Below, piece after piece: positions 25,870-33,454 of a stretch of DNA of 33,454 bases (position 1 is its first letter; every line of letters starts with the position of its first letter). The DNA comes from Saprospiraceae bacterium (GTDB lineage Bacteria > Bacteroidota > Bacteroidia > Chitinophagales > Saprospiraceae): positions 24,258 to 57,711 of the forward strand of contig JAKVCU010000013.1 of the NCBI GenBank assembly GCA_022448955.1. The letters are read 5' to 3'. The notes under the pieces were generated by a model. It searched no databases and had not been told where the DNA came from. It worked only from the letters and a program-made list of their open reading frames with translations. The position numbers and the translations under genes were made by a program.

Positions 25870-26924
25870 TGACTCGTAAAAATCCCACCCCACATAGAAT
25901 AGCATTACATGTTTCTAGCTTCATTACGATGGTCGTATTGGTAGGAACAGCCTCCCTCATTCTTTTCGGAGATGTGATAGGGGAGTGGTTGATGCTGATA
26001 CCGTTTTCAATTTTTGTTTTTATAACTACTTATTTTACCACTACCTACTATCTGCGTCGTTATATTTATCGAAAGATAAAAGTAATTTACAAGACTATTC
26101 ATAATCAGAAGGTATCGCCAGAAGAAAAAAATAAGTCAGTTAATCTCAATCAGAATATCATTGAGGATGTTGAAAAGGAAGTAGAAGAATGGGCACAAAA
26201 ACAGCAAAAGCAGATTGAGCGATATAAATCATGGGCGGAATATCGTCGTAAATTTGTAGGGGATATTTCACATGAACTAAAAACACCTATTTTTAACATA
26301 CAAGGTTATATTCACTCCTTATTGGATGGCGGATTAGAAGAAGAGCAAATCAATATTTCTTTTTTGAAGAAAGCAGCCAAAAACGTCGAACGTTTGCACA
26401 CTATAGTGGAAGATCTTGAGGCTATCTCGAGAATGGAAAGTGGGAAACTGATCCTTGAATTACAAGCTTTTGATATAAAAGAACTTACCCAAGATGTCTT
26501 CGAAGAACTAGAGATCAAAGCAGAACAAAAAGACATAAAATTAATCTTAAAAGAAGGTGCTAACCAATCATTTCTTGTAAAAGCAGATCGTGATAGCGTT
26601 CGTCAAGTACTTATCAATTTAGTGCATAATTCCATAAAATATGGAAATGAAGGAGGTACGACGAAGGTAGGTTTCTACGATATGGATAAAAACATTTTAA
26701 TAGAAGTTGCGGATAGTGGAATTGGTATTCCCAAAAAACATCTTAATCATGTCTTTGATCGATTTTACAGGGTGGATAAAAGCCGTTCTCGTGCGCAAGG
26801 TGGCTCAGGGCTAGGGCTTTCCATCGTAAAACATATCATTGAAGCACATAAACAGAGCATTAACGTTCGATCGACACCAAACTTAGGATCTACCTTTGGA
26901 TTTACGCTAGAAAAAACCAGCTAG
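25869..26924 (+). CDS. Sensor histidine kinase (PhoR-like)
   Basis: This 351-residue membrane histidine kinase is the partner of the preceding regulator. Two hydrophobic spans lie at about 13-35 and 39-60 with almost no periplasmic loop, so it probably senses within the membrane or through a cytoplasmic input. A linker with coiled-coil character follows (about 75-125). The HisKA domain has FVGDISHELKTPIFNIQGY with the phospho-acceptor His135. The ATPase domain has the N box (LINLVHNSIKYG), G1 (DSGIGIPKKH), F (FDRFYRVDKSRS) and G2 (GGSGLGLSIVKHI) boxes, all intact. The start is the ATG at 25869, which overlaps the regulator stop. A TTG one codon earlier is also in frame but less likely. Confidence 0.95.
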   Translation: MTRKNPTPHRIALHVSSFITMVVLVGTASLILFGDVIGEWLMLIPFSIFVFITTYFTTTYYLRRYIYRKIKVIYKTIHNQKVSPEEKNKSVNLNQNIIEDVEKEVEEWAQKQQKQIERYKSWAEYRRKFVGDISHELKTPIFNIQGYIHSLLDGGLEEEQINISFLKKAAKNVERLHTIVEDLEAISRMESGKLILELQAFDIKELTQDVFEELEIKAEQKDIKLILKEGANQSFLVKADRDSVRQVLINLVHNSIKYGNEGGTTKVGFYDMDKNILIEVADSGIGIPKKHLNHVFDRFYRVDKSRSRAQGGSGLGLSIVKHIIEAHKQSINVRSTPNLGSTFGFTLEKTS

Positions 26925-26953
26925 GCTAAAGGCTAAAAAATCCAGCTAAATCC

Positions 26954-26985
26954 TTCGCCTTTACCATATAATAGGTCTATTTTTG
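26954..26985 (+). promoter_or_regulatory. ABC-F gene promoter
   Basis: TATTTTTG at 26978-26985 is an exact -7 match. TTCG at 26954-26957 lies 20 bp upstream as a three-of-four -33 match. The predicted leader is only about 14 nt long. Confidence 0.55.
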
Positions 26986-27005
26986 CGTCTTCAAAAGCAA
27001 TATTC

Positions 27006-28919
27006 ATGATTAACGCGAGTAATATTTTTGTGAAATATGGCGATCGAGTATTACTAGATCATGCCAATTTAGTGATAGGGGATAAGGACCGCTTAGGTCT
27101 GGTCGGCAGAAATGGAGCAGGGAAGTCTACCATGCTTAAGATCATCGCTCGGTATCAATCGCCTGATGAAGGAAATATCACTAGACCATCTGGAAGTACA
27201 CTTGGTTTCTTACATCAGGAGATGACTTTGCCGAAAGGCAAAACGGTCATGGATGAAACGCTTACCGCCTTTAAAGAGGTAAAAGACTTAGAGAATCGCA
27301 TCGCAGAAATCAACGATGAAATGGCCCATCGTACCGATTATGAAAGCGAAGCTTATAGTAAACTCCTCGAAGAATTTTCAGCAGCCAATGATCGATTCCA
27401 AATTCTGGGAGGTAGTGCAATGGAAGCCAATGCAGAGAAAGTCTTAAAAGGACTTGGATTCAAGCAAAAAGACTTTGATCGCTTAACTGATGAGTTTAGT
27501 GGTGGATGGCAAATGAGGATTGAGTTAGCGAAAATGCTTTTGCAACAACCCGATTACTTACTATTGGATGAGCCTACCAACCACTTGGATATTGAATCTA
27601 TTCTTTGGTTGGAAGACTTTTTGAAAGATTATCAAGGCGCAGTTATTGTAATTTCGCACGATAAGCAATTCTTAGATAATGTAACAAGTAGAACAGTAGA
27701 AATTGAATTAGGGCAGCTGTATGATTACAAAGCAGGATATACAAAGTTTGTAGAACTTCGTCAGGATAGGAGAGAAAAGCAGCTTGCTGCTTTCGAGAAT
27801 CAACAAAGAGTCATTGCAGAGAAGGAACGCACCATTGATCGTTTTATGGCGAAAGCTACTAAAACTAAAATGGCACAGTCTATGAAAAAGCAGTTGGATA
27901 AAATGGAGCGTATTGAGATTGCTCCAGAAGATATAGCTGCAATGAATATCAAATTCCCACCAGCGCCTCGTTCCGGACAAATTGTGATTGAAGGTAAAGA
28001 TGTCGTCAAATCTTATGGTGATTTAATGGTGCTGAACGGCGTAGATATCAAGCTAGATCGTGGTGATCGAGTAGCTTTTGTAGGACAAAATGGCCAAGGA
28101 AAAACAACTTTAGCTAAGATTTTAATTAATGAAATCCCCCAATCTGATGGTAAAACCAAGTTAGGGCATAATGTGTCTATTGGTTATTATGCTCAGAATC
28201 AGTCTGACGCCCTACACCCCAATTTTACGCTACTAGAAACCATGGAGCAACATTCTCCACCAGAGATGCGCACCAAGTTGCGTAATATTCTGGGGGCCTT
28301 TATGTTTAGTGGAGAGGATGCAGAGAAAAAGGTATCCGTACTTTCGGGGGGAGAGCGTGCGCGTTTGGCCTTGGCTTGTTTGTTATTGAAACCATTTAAT
28401 TTATTGGTACTGGATGAGCCTACCAACCACTTGGATATCATTTCTAAGGATGTCCTTAAAATGGCTTTGAACGATTATGATGGTACCTTGATTGTGGTAT
28501 CTCACGACCGTGAATTTTTGACTGATCTCACCAATCGCACCATAGAATTTCGCGATAAGCAGCTACACGAATATATTGGTGATATCAATGCCTTTTTGGA
28601 GAAAAGAGCATTGGATAATATGCGTGAGGTAGAACTGCAAGACAAAAAAGCCAAGAAAGCCGAAGAAACAGCTAAAAAGACGCTTACATTTGAAGAACGT
28701 AAACGTTTGATGCGAGCAGTGAGTAATGCGGAGAAGAAAATTGAGCGCTTAGAAGAAGAGATCGCTAAAATGGAAGCCATAATGGCAGAGGAGAGCTTTT
28801 ATGAAAAGCCAGATTATCCAGAGGAAATGAAAAAATACAATAGCAAAAAAGAGGAGTTGGAGAAAGTCATGGAAAACTGGGAAGCTGCACAGATGGAGCT
28901 GGAAGAATACGGCGAGTAA
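27006..28919 (+). CDS. ABC-F family ATPase (Uup/YdiF-like)
   Basis: This soluble protein has two ABC domains and no membrane spans; ABC-F members act on the ribosome in translation or antibiotic resistance. At 637 residues it is full length. Domain one has Walker A GRNGAGKST (about 36-44), signature FSGGWQM and Walker B LLLDEPTNHLDIES. The linker (about 235-310) is helical, Lys/Arg-rich, and contains the P-site tRNA interaction region. Domain two has Walker A GQNGQGKTT (about 359-367), signature LSGGERARLALA and Walker B LLVLDEPTNHLDI. A charged coiled coil (about 550-637) ends the chain, as in Uup and YdiF. Both Walker B Glu residues are present, so ATP hydrolysis should work. Resistance or housekeeping use cannot be told apart here; housekeeping is more likely from context. 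Confidence 0.95.
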   Translation: MINASNIFVKYGDRVLLDHANLVIGDKDRLGLVGRNGAGKSTMLKIIARYQSPDEGNITRPSGSTLGFLHQEMTLPKGKTVMDETLTAFKEVKDLENRIAEINDEMAHRTDYESEAYSKLLEEFSAANDRFQILGGSAMEANAEKVLKGLGFKQKDFDRLTDEFSGGWQMRIELAKMLLQQPDYLLLDEPTNHLDIESILWLEDFLKDYQGAVIVISHDKQFLDNVTSRTVEIELGQLYDYKAGYTKFVELRQDRREKQLAAFENQQRVIAEKERTIDRFMAKATKTKMAQSMKKQLDKMERIEIAPEDIAAMNIKFPPAPRSGQIVIEGKDVVKSYGDLMVLNGVDIKLDRGDRVAFVGQNGQGKTTLAKILINEIPQSDGKTKLGHNVSIGYYAQNQSDALHPNFTLLETMEQHSPPEMRTKLRNILGAFMFSGEDAEKKVSVLSGGERARLALACLLLKPFNLLVLDEPTNHLDIISKDVLKMALNDYDGTLIVVSHDREFLTDLTNRTIEFRDKQLHEYIGDINAFLEKRALDNMREVELQDKKAKKAEETAKKTLTFEERKRLMRAVSNAEKKIERLEEEIAKMEAIMAEESFYEKPDYPEEMKKYNSKKEELEKVMENWEAAQMELEEYGE

Positions 28920-28952
28920 AAAAATTGGGCGCCCTCCGAAGAGAACACCCAA
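28917..28952 (-). terminator. pruA terminator with UUCG tetraloop
   Basis: On the minus strand TTGGGTGTTCTC pairs with GAGGGCGCCCAA (12 bp, three wobbles) around a TTCG tetraloop, followed by seven T residues. It lies 42 bp past the pruA stop. Its T-run overlaps the last bases of the convergent ABC-F gene. Confidence 0.9.
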
Positions 28953-28994
28953 AGCTCAATTTGTTATTAGCGAGGTCTGTCCACTTAAAGTAGA

Positions 28995-30623
28995 CTATTC
29001 TTCTGCCAAAAACGGATAGCGATAATCCGTAGGTGGCGCGAAATTTTCTTTAATGGTTCTTGCTGATACCCATCTATATAAATTCAAGATTGAACCTGCT
29101 TTATCATTGGTACCAGAAGCTCTACCACCACCAAATGGTTGCTGTCCAACTACTGCTCCAGTAGGCTTGTCGTTAATATAGAAATTTCCTGCTGAATGGC
29201 GCAATTTTTGAGTTGCTAAGTTGACTGCAGCACGATCTTTTGAAAATATGGCCCCGGTCAAGGCATAAGGAGAAGTACTATCCGCAATTTCTAAGATTTC
29301 TTCGAAAGATTGCTCGTATACATAAATCGTTAGAACAGGTCCAAAAATCTCTTCACACATGGTTATAGATTTAGGGTCTTGTGTAACGATTACTGTAGGT
29401 TCTATGAAATAACCTTCTGATTTGTCGTAAGTGCCGCCAGCGATAATCTCGCAATTATCTGCTTTTTTTGCAGCAGCGATATAACCAGATATTTTATCGA
29501 ATGAACGTTCGTCAATTACGGCATTGATGAAATTGGTGAAGTCTTCTGTTGTACCCATTTTCATGCTCTTCAAATCTTCCAGAAGATATTTTTTTACATC
29601 TGGCCAAAGGCTAGCTGGAATATAAGAGCGAGAAGCAGCAGAACATTTCTGACCTTGAAATTCGAATGCTCCACGGCTTAATGCTGTTGCGACTTGCTTA
29701 GCATTGGATGATTCGTGTGCAATAACAAAATCCTTACCGCCTGTTTCACCAACGATTCGTGGATAAGTTTTATATTTTGAGATATTCTTTCCGATGGTTG
29801 CCCAAAGTGTTTGGAATACCTTTGTACTTCCTGTAAAGTGTAAACCTGCAAAATCCGGATGAGAGAAGATCATATCTCCAGCAACAGGACCATCCACCAA
29901 TAATAGATTGATTACCCCATCAGGAAGACCTGCTTCTTCTAATATTTCCATTACTACTTGAGCAGAGAAAACTTGAGACTCCGCTGGTTTCCAAATGACG
30001 GTATTACCCATCAAAGCAGCAGAACCAGGTAGATTACCTGCGATAGCTGTAAAGTTGAAAGGGGTGATTGCAAATACAAATCCTTCTAACGGACGCCACT
30101 CAAGACGGTTCCAAATGCCAGAAGGGCTGTAAGGCTGCTCTTGGTACATTTCTGTAAGGTAAAGTACGTTAAAGCGGAAGAAGTCCACCAATTCTGCTAC
30201 ACAATCAATCTCTGCTTGGTAAACATTTTTTGACTGGCACAACATAGTTGCTGCATTCATCTTAGCACGGTAAGGGCCAGAGATTAAGTCTGCAGCTTTC
30301 AAGAAAATCGCAGCGCGTTCTTGCCAAGGCATATTTTCCCAGGCTGGTTTAGCTGCCAAAGCAGCATCAATTGCTTGCTGAACATGCTCAGAACCACCTT
30401 TGTTGAAATGTCCAAGCGTATGCTTGATTTCATGGGGTGGATGCATTGAAATTTTATTGTCTGTATAAATCTTTTGACCACCAATGGTCATTGGAATATC
30501 TATCGTAGTGGATTTAAAGTCTGCTAAAGCTTTTTTTAATGCCGCTTTTTCGGCTGAGCCTGGAGCATAAGCTAGTACAGGTTCATTGCTTATTTCTGGA
30601 ACTTCAAAAAACGCATTTGCCAT
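28995..30623 (-). CDS. pruA: L-glutamate gamma-semialdehyde (P5C) dehydrogenase
   Basis: This aldehyde dehydrogenase superfamily enzyme oxidises glutamate semialdehyde to glutamate with NAD, the second step of proline breakdown. The 542-residue length and the N-terminus (VPEISNEPVLAYAPGS) match the stand-alone P5C dehydrogenase type, not the bifunctional PutA. Visible are ITPFNFTAIAGNL (about 188-200), the cofactor segment FTGSTKVF, the general-base region VGETGGKDFVIAH and the nucleophile in FQGQKCSAASRSY (Cys327). Near the end is a conserved PFGGGRASGTNDKAG (about 496-510). A TAGATTTG -7 match lies just upstream, and a strong terminator follows. No proline dehydrogenase is adjacent. Confidence 0.95.
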   Translation of the reverse strand: MANAFFEVPEISNEPVLAYAPGSAEKAALKKALADFKSTTIDIPMTIGGQKIYTDNKISMHPPHEIKHTLGHFNKGGSEHVQQAIDAALAAKPAWENMPWQERAAIFLKAADLISGPYRAKMNAATMLCQSKNVYQAEIDCVAELVDFFRFNVLYLTEMYQEQPYSPSGIWNRLEWRPLEGFVFAITPFNFTAIAGNLPGSAALMGNTVIWKPAESQVFSAQVVMEILEEAGLPDGVINLLLVDGPVAGDMIFSHPDFAGLHFTGSTKVFQTLWATIGKNISKYKTYPRIVGETGGKDFVIAHESSNAKQVATALSRGAFEFQGQKCSAASRSYIPASLWPDVKKYLLEDLKSMKMGTTEDFTNFINAVIDERSFDKISGYIAAAKKADNCEIIAGGTYDKSEGYFIEPTVIVTQDPKSITMCEEIFGPVLTIYVYEQSFEEILEIADSTSPYALTGAIFSKDRAAVNLATQKLRHSAGNFYINDKPTGAVVGQQPFGGGRASGTNDKAGSILNLYRWVSARTIKENFAPPTDYRYPFLAEE

Positions 30624-30666
30624 AATGTGTATTTTTTTATAATTCAGTTCATTTGTACAATTGCTG

Positions 30667-30674
30667 CAAATCTA
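30667..30674 (-). promoter_or_regulatory. Candidate -7 element for pruA
   Basis: On the minus strand this reads TAGATTTG, an exact TANNTTTG match, 43 bp before the pruA ATG. No good -33 box was found; the region upstream is a run of T on the minus strand. Confidence 0.45.
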
Positions 30675-30713
30675 CGTTTTTGAAGTAGGAAAAAAAAATG
30701 CACTAATTGTTTC

Positions 30714-30899
30714 TTAGGTCGGTACTGAAAAATCTTTGCAATCCACTCTCAATTCACTCTCTTCTAATGATTTCTGTACGAATTGGCAATCATGTTTTCC
30801 ATCTACCTTATTATGAAATTTACAAGCCAAGTAGTTGCGTTGCATATTGAGCACATCTAGTTTGTTTAACTGATGAACCAATTGGAGTATTGAAATCAT
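30714..30899 (-). CDS. Small Cys/His protein, possible gene
   Basis: This 61-residue ORF starts with an ATG 12 bp after the helicase stop and ends 40 bp before the pruA -7 element. Residues 26-38 have a C-x2-H-x6-H-x-C arrangement (Cys26, His29, His36, Cys38) that could bind zinc. The N-terminal half is helical and Leu-rich (ILQLVHQLNKLDVL). There is no signal peptide. Its close spacing behind the helicase suggests cotranscription. I recognise no family, and short ORFs of this size do occur by chance, so the call is tentative. Confidence 0.45.
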   Translation of the reverse strand: MISILQLVHQLNKLDVLNMQRNYLACKFHNKVDGKHDCQFVQKSLEESELRVDCKDFSVPT

Positions 30900-30910
30900 T
30901 GAAGTAAAGT

Positions 30911-32254
30911 TTATTTCTTCTTCCGCTGCTTCTTGTCTCCTCGAGTCTGGGGCTTGCCGTATTTTAGTTGCATGGCTTCTGTACGGCGGATTTTTTTATT
31001 GACCTTTTTATTTTTTTCCTTTTTCTCATGGAAAGCAGGTCCAGTTGGTTTATAGACTCGGTTTTTGTGCTCGTTGTAAGGAACATAAACATTGGGTTTC
31101 TCCAGTTGAATCAATTCGTTGGAGAATTCTAAATCTTCTGGTACCGAAAGCTGTTCTACAGGCGTATCCATTAATTTTTCAATCGCCTCTAAGTATGATT
31201 GGTCTTCCTCCGAAACAAAGGCAAAAGAAATCCCTTTTTCTTCTGCACGACCAGTACGACCAATCCTGTGAATGTATTTTTCTGGATGATCCGGCAAATC
31301 AAAATTTAAGACGTGGGTGACTCCTGATACGTCAAGTCCGCGAGCAATGATGTCCGTAGCTACCAAGCATCGATAAGTGCCATCCTGGAATTTTTTAACG
31401 GTATCAAAGCGGTTGTTCTGTGATTTGGAAGAATGGATAATACCTAAGTTTTCTGGGAAATTGGGTTCCAATCTTTCGTAGAGGGCATCTGCCATTTTTT
31501 TGCTTTTAGCAAAAATCAACACCTTTTTCATTGTAGGATGATGTTGCAGCAGCCATTCTAGTAAATTTGCTTTAGTATTGAAATTAGGAACAGGGTAGTA
31601 AGATTGTTCTATATTTTCAAGGGGAGCACCTGATGGAGCAGCTTCAATCCTTTCGTAATAATCTGTAAACTCCTGGATTACTAGCTCTACTTCCTCTGTC
31701 ATGGTTGCAGAAAACATGAGGTGCTGGCGCCGTTTAGGCAAAAACTCTAAAATATTTCTTAATTGGGTACGAAAACCTAAATTGAGCATTTCATCTACTT
31801 CATCGATGATCACTTGGCGTAGATTTTTAGTCCTCAAAACGCCATCGGACATCAAGTCCACCAAACGACCAGGCGTGCCTACCAATACATCTACCCCCAC
31901 TTCTACTTCGGCCTTTTGTGTGCGGATATTAGTGCCGCCATAAACGCCGACTACTTCCACATTCATATAAGTAGTTAGTGCTTTAGCTGCTTCCACAACT
32001 TGTGCAACTAACTCCCGTGTTGGTACTACGACTAGGATTTGCGGATACGCTGATTTGGTGAATTTCCACTGCCGTAAGGAAGGTAGCAAATAGGCAAAGG
32101 TTTTACCTGTACCAGTCTGTGCAATTCCCACAACATCCCGTCCTGCCATAATGGGAGAAAAGGTTTTGGCCTGGATAGCGGTGGGTTCCGTAATATCTAG
32201 GTCAGCTAAAGCATTTAAAATAGACTTTCCTAAATTAAGGTCTGAGAAATTCAT
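30911..32254 (-). CDS. DEAD-box RNA helicase (RhlE-like, DEVD motif II)
   Basis: This ATP-dependent RNA helicase of superfamily 2 unwinds short RNA duplexes in ribosome assembly, decay or cold adaptation. With the ATG at 32252-32254 (MNFSDLNLGKSILNAL) it is 447 residues. The upstream TTG extension adds a non-family leader and is rejected. Motifs in order are the Q motif (PTAIQ), I AQTGTGKT (about 47-54), Ia PTRELV, Ib TPGRL, II DEVD (about 150-153) in place of DEAD, III SAT, V ARGLDV and VI HRIGRTGRA (about 327-335). The C-terminal 50 residues are Lys/Arg-rich and probably bind RNA. Val in motif II is a conservative change and should not abolish activity. It lies upstream of the small Cys/His ORF and downstream of phnA. 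Confidence 0.94.
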   Translation of the reverse strand: MNFSDLNLGKSILNALADLDITEPTAIQAKTFSPIMAGRDVVGIAQTGTGKTFAYLLPSLRQWKFTKSAYPQILVVVPTRELVAQVVEAAKALTTYMNVEVVGVYGGTNIRTQKAEVEVGVDVLVGTPGRLVDLMSDGVLRTKNLRQVIIDEVDEMLNLGFRTQLRNILEFLPKRRQHLMFSATMTEEVELVIQEFTDYYERIEAAPSGAPLENIEQSYYPVPNFNTKANLLEWLLQHHPTMKKVLIFAKSKKMADALYERLEPNFPENLGIIHSSKSQNNRFDTVKKFQDGTYRCLVATDIIARGLDVSGVTHVLNFDLPDHPEKYIHRIGRTGRAEEKGISFAFVSEEDQSYLEAIEKLMDTPVEQLSVPEDLEFSNELIQLEKPNVYVPYNEHKNRVYKPTGPAFHEKKEKNKKVNKKIRRTEAMQLKYGKPQTRGDKKQRKKK

Positions 32255-32391
32255 GCGCTCAAAATTTATATAATGCTTGAAACTATAGCTATTGCATAGG
32301 TTTTGAACATCTGCAACTGCTATAGTTTCGCCCAGCAAAGCTAGATAAATAGCAACAAAAGGCCAATAGTAAGGTAAATGAATTTGTAACT

Positions 32392-32964
32392 CTATTTTTG
32401 TTTTTTGACATACTGGGTAAGAATGACAATTTGCTGGCCATTAACTTTGCCTTCAATATGTTGTGGATTATCACTAGCTAATGCAATTCTTCTGACAGCC
32501 GTTCCTCTTTTTGCTGTAAAGTTAGCTCCTTTCACTTTCAAATCCTTTATTAAAACGACTGTGTCACCTGCTTCAAGAATATGACCATTACTATCAAAGT
32601 GTTGAATTTTTTCTTCACTTGTACCATCTGCTTGGGCCCATTTCAACGTTTCATCGTCCAAGTACATCATATCCAATAAATCTCTTGCCCAGTCCTCCGC
32701 ATCCAGTCTATGCAACATTCTGTAAGCCACAACTTGTACTGGAGGTGTAGGACTCCACATACTATCATTAAGGCATCGCCAGTGAATGGGGTTGAGTTCT
32801 TCTTCTTTATTAATTTGTGATAAGCAAGTTCCACAGATTAGAATACTTTGACTGATACTTCCATCTGGTGAGGGAGGAATTTGGTAAACGCTCAGGCCAG
32901 TTGTGGCGGTGCAGAGTTCACATCTAGATTGACTTCTCTCTAGCAATGCTTTTTCAATTTTCAT
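32392..32964 (-). CDS. phnA: PhnA-family zinc-ribbon protein
   Basis: This 190-residue protein has an N-terminal four-cysteine zinc ribbon (Cys15, Cys18, Cys44, Cys47 in CELC and CGTC). Its C-terminal PhnA domain has the conserved DSNGHILEAGDTVVLIKDLKVKGANFTAKRGTAVRRI (about 123-160) and NPQHIEGKVNGQQIVILTQYVKK. Despite the name, the family has no proven phosphonate role, and its true function is unclear. The middle (about 60-120) is a helical insert with HWRCLNDSMWS. The start at 32964 is 44 bp from the edge of an IS1182-type element. No TANNTTTG box is visible in that gap, so the insertion may have separated it from its promoter. Confidence 0.88.
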   Translation of the reverse strand: MKIEKALLERSQSRCELCTATTGLSVYQIPPSPDGSISQSILICGTCLSQINKEEELNPIHWRCLNDSMWSPTPPVQVVAYRMLHRLDAEDWARDLLDMMYLDDETLKWAQADGTSEEKIQHFDSNGHILEAGDTVVLIKDLKVKGANFTAKRGTAVRRIALASDNPQHIEGKVNGQQIVILTQYVKKQK

Positions 32965-33007
32965 TAATGTTTTGTTTGTTTTGAACTATGTATGTATAAA
33001 TAAGAAA

Positions 33008-33454
33008 GAGGCTGTCTCAAAAGGGGCGGCCTTTTTTTATATGCTCGTTAAAAAGTGGTATTTTAGAGAATGAGCAAGAAGAAAACCCGTGCGGCGACAT
33101 TCAAGCCGTACAATCCAGATCAGCTAAGTTTGTTACCGCCGAGCTTAGAAGAACTTATCCCCTCGCATCATGTAGTAAGAGTGGTACGTCAGATAATAGA
33201 TCAAATTGATATTAGTGCAGTTTTAGCAAAGTATAAAGGCGGTGGAGCCTCAAGCTTTCACCCTAAGGTATTGCTAAGTATTTTGATCTATGGATATCTG
33301 AATAATATCTATTCATCCCGCAAATTAGAGCAAGCCGTACAAAGTAACATCTATTTCATGTGGTTATGTGGGATGCAACGTCCAGATCATAATACAATCA
33401 ATCGTTTTCGTAGTGAGAAACTTAAGGGAGTACTCAAGGAGATTTTTGGCCAAG
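33008..33454 (+). mobile_element. IS1182-type insertion sequence, left end (partial)
   Basis: GAGGCTGTCTCAAAAG at 33008-33023 matches the terminal inverted repeat typical of IS1182-family elements. A hairpin with AAAAGG/CCTTTT arms (33020-33035) and a T-run follows at once. It probably terminates outside transcription before the transposase gene, a common feature of IS ends. The right end and target duplication lie outside the window. Confidence 0.8.
33070..33454 (+). CDS. IS1182-family transposase, N-terminal part
   Basis: The frame is open from the ATG at 33070 to the window edge, 128 residues with no stop. The N-terminus (ATFKPYNPDQLSLLPPSLEELIP, then HHVVRVVRQIIDQID) and the following FHPKVLLSILIYGYLNNIYSSRKLEQA are the typical opening of IS1182 transposases (DUF772-like domain), continuing with FMWLCGMQRPDHNTINRFR. 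The catalytic DDE residues would lie beyond the window. It is transcribed away from phnA. No lesion is visible in the part present, so the element may be intact. Confidence 0.92.
   Translation, partial: MSKKKTRAATFKPYNPDQLSLLPPSLEELIPSHHVVRVVRQIIDQIDISAVLAKYKGGGASSFHPKVLLSILIYGYLNNIYSSRKLEQAVQSNIYFMWLCGMQRPDHNTINRFRSEKLKGVLKEIFGQ

Noticed and set aside
33008-33454. Target-site duplication of the IS1182-type element
   Set aside because: The right end is outside the window, so a duplication cannot be assessed.

Overview
The window looks like chromosomal DNA from a free-living member of the Bacteroidota, probably of the Saprospiraceae type. That placement is an inference from several signs: a short primary sigma factor without region 1.1, a large secreted protein with a type B sorting domain of the type IX secretion system, promoter-like TTTG/TANNTTTG elements, few Shine-Dalgarno sequences, and the gene order rpsO-pnp-rpoD. 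Several reading frames can be extended upstream to a TTG, but the better start is a downstream ATG. This affects pnp, etfB, the SDR-coupled GXWXG gene, secG, the histidine kinase, the DEAD-box helicase and others, and the coordinates given here use the ATG.

Layout. 1-2851 (minus): four poorly characterised genes, namely a partial Nudix-like protein, a Met/Gln-rich exported protein, a single-span membrane protein and a lipoprotein with an SH3-like segment. 2852-3213: a gap with three palindromes and a terminator. 3214-9151 (minus): information-processing and energy genes, in transcription order etfB-etfA, rpsO, pnp, rpoD. 9377-15095 (plus): a TPR protein, a 1037-residue type IX secreted adhesin-like protein and a lipoprotein esterase. 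15096-16773: a decayed IS110-family element with an amber codon and a frameshift, flanked by a 16-bp direct repeat. 16774-21294 (plus): rdgB, a TPR-like protein, secG and groES-groEL. The groESL leader carries a good sigma-54-type -24/-12 match below a branched set of inverted repeats. 21393-24146 (minus): a translationally coupled Mpo1-like/SDR/GXWXG operon, then an HMG-CoA lyase. 24390-28919 (plus): a small membrane protein, a coupled two-component system and an ABC-F ATPase. 28995-32964 (minus): proline-catabolic P5C dehydrogenase, a small Cys/His ORF, a DEAD-box helicase with a DEVD motif, and PhnA. 33008-33454: the left end of an IS1182-type element that runs off the window.

Most of the window is core housekeeping. 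ETF, HMG-CoA lyase and P5C dehydrogenase point to respiratory catabolism of amino acids and fatty acids. rpsO/pnp, ABC-F and the helicase serve translation and RNA turnover. GroESL, SecG and the type IX protein serve folding and export. I do not see a clear new defence or mobile system. The observations most worth following are the predicted sigma-54 control of groESL, the three-gene Mpo1-like lipid operon, and the IS110 remnant with its candidate bridge-RNA region and flanking repeat.
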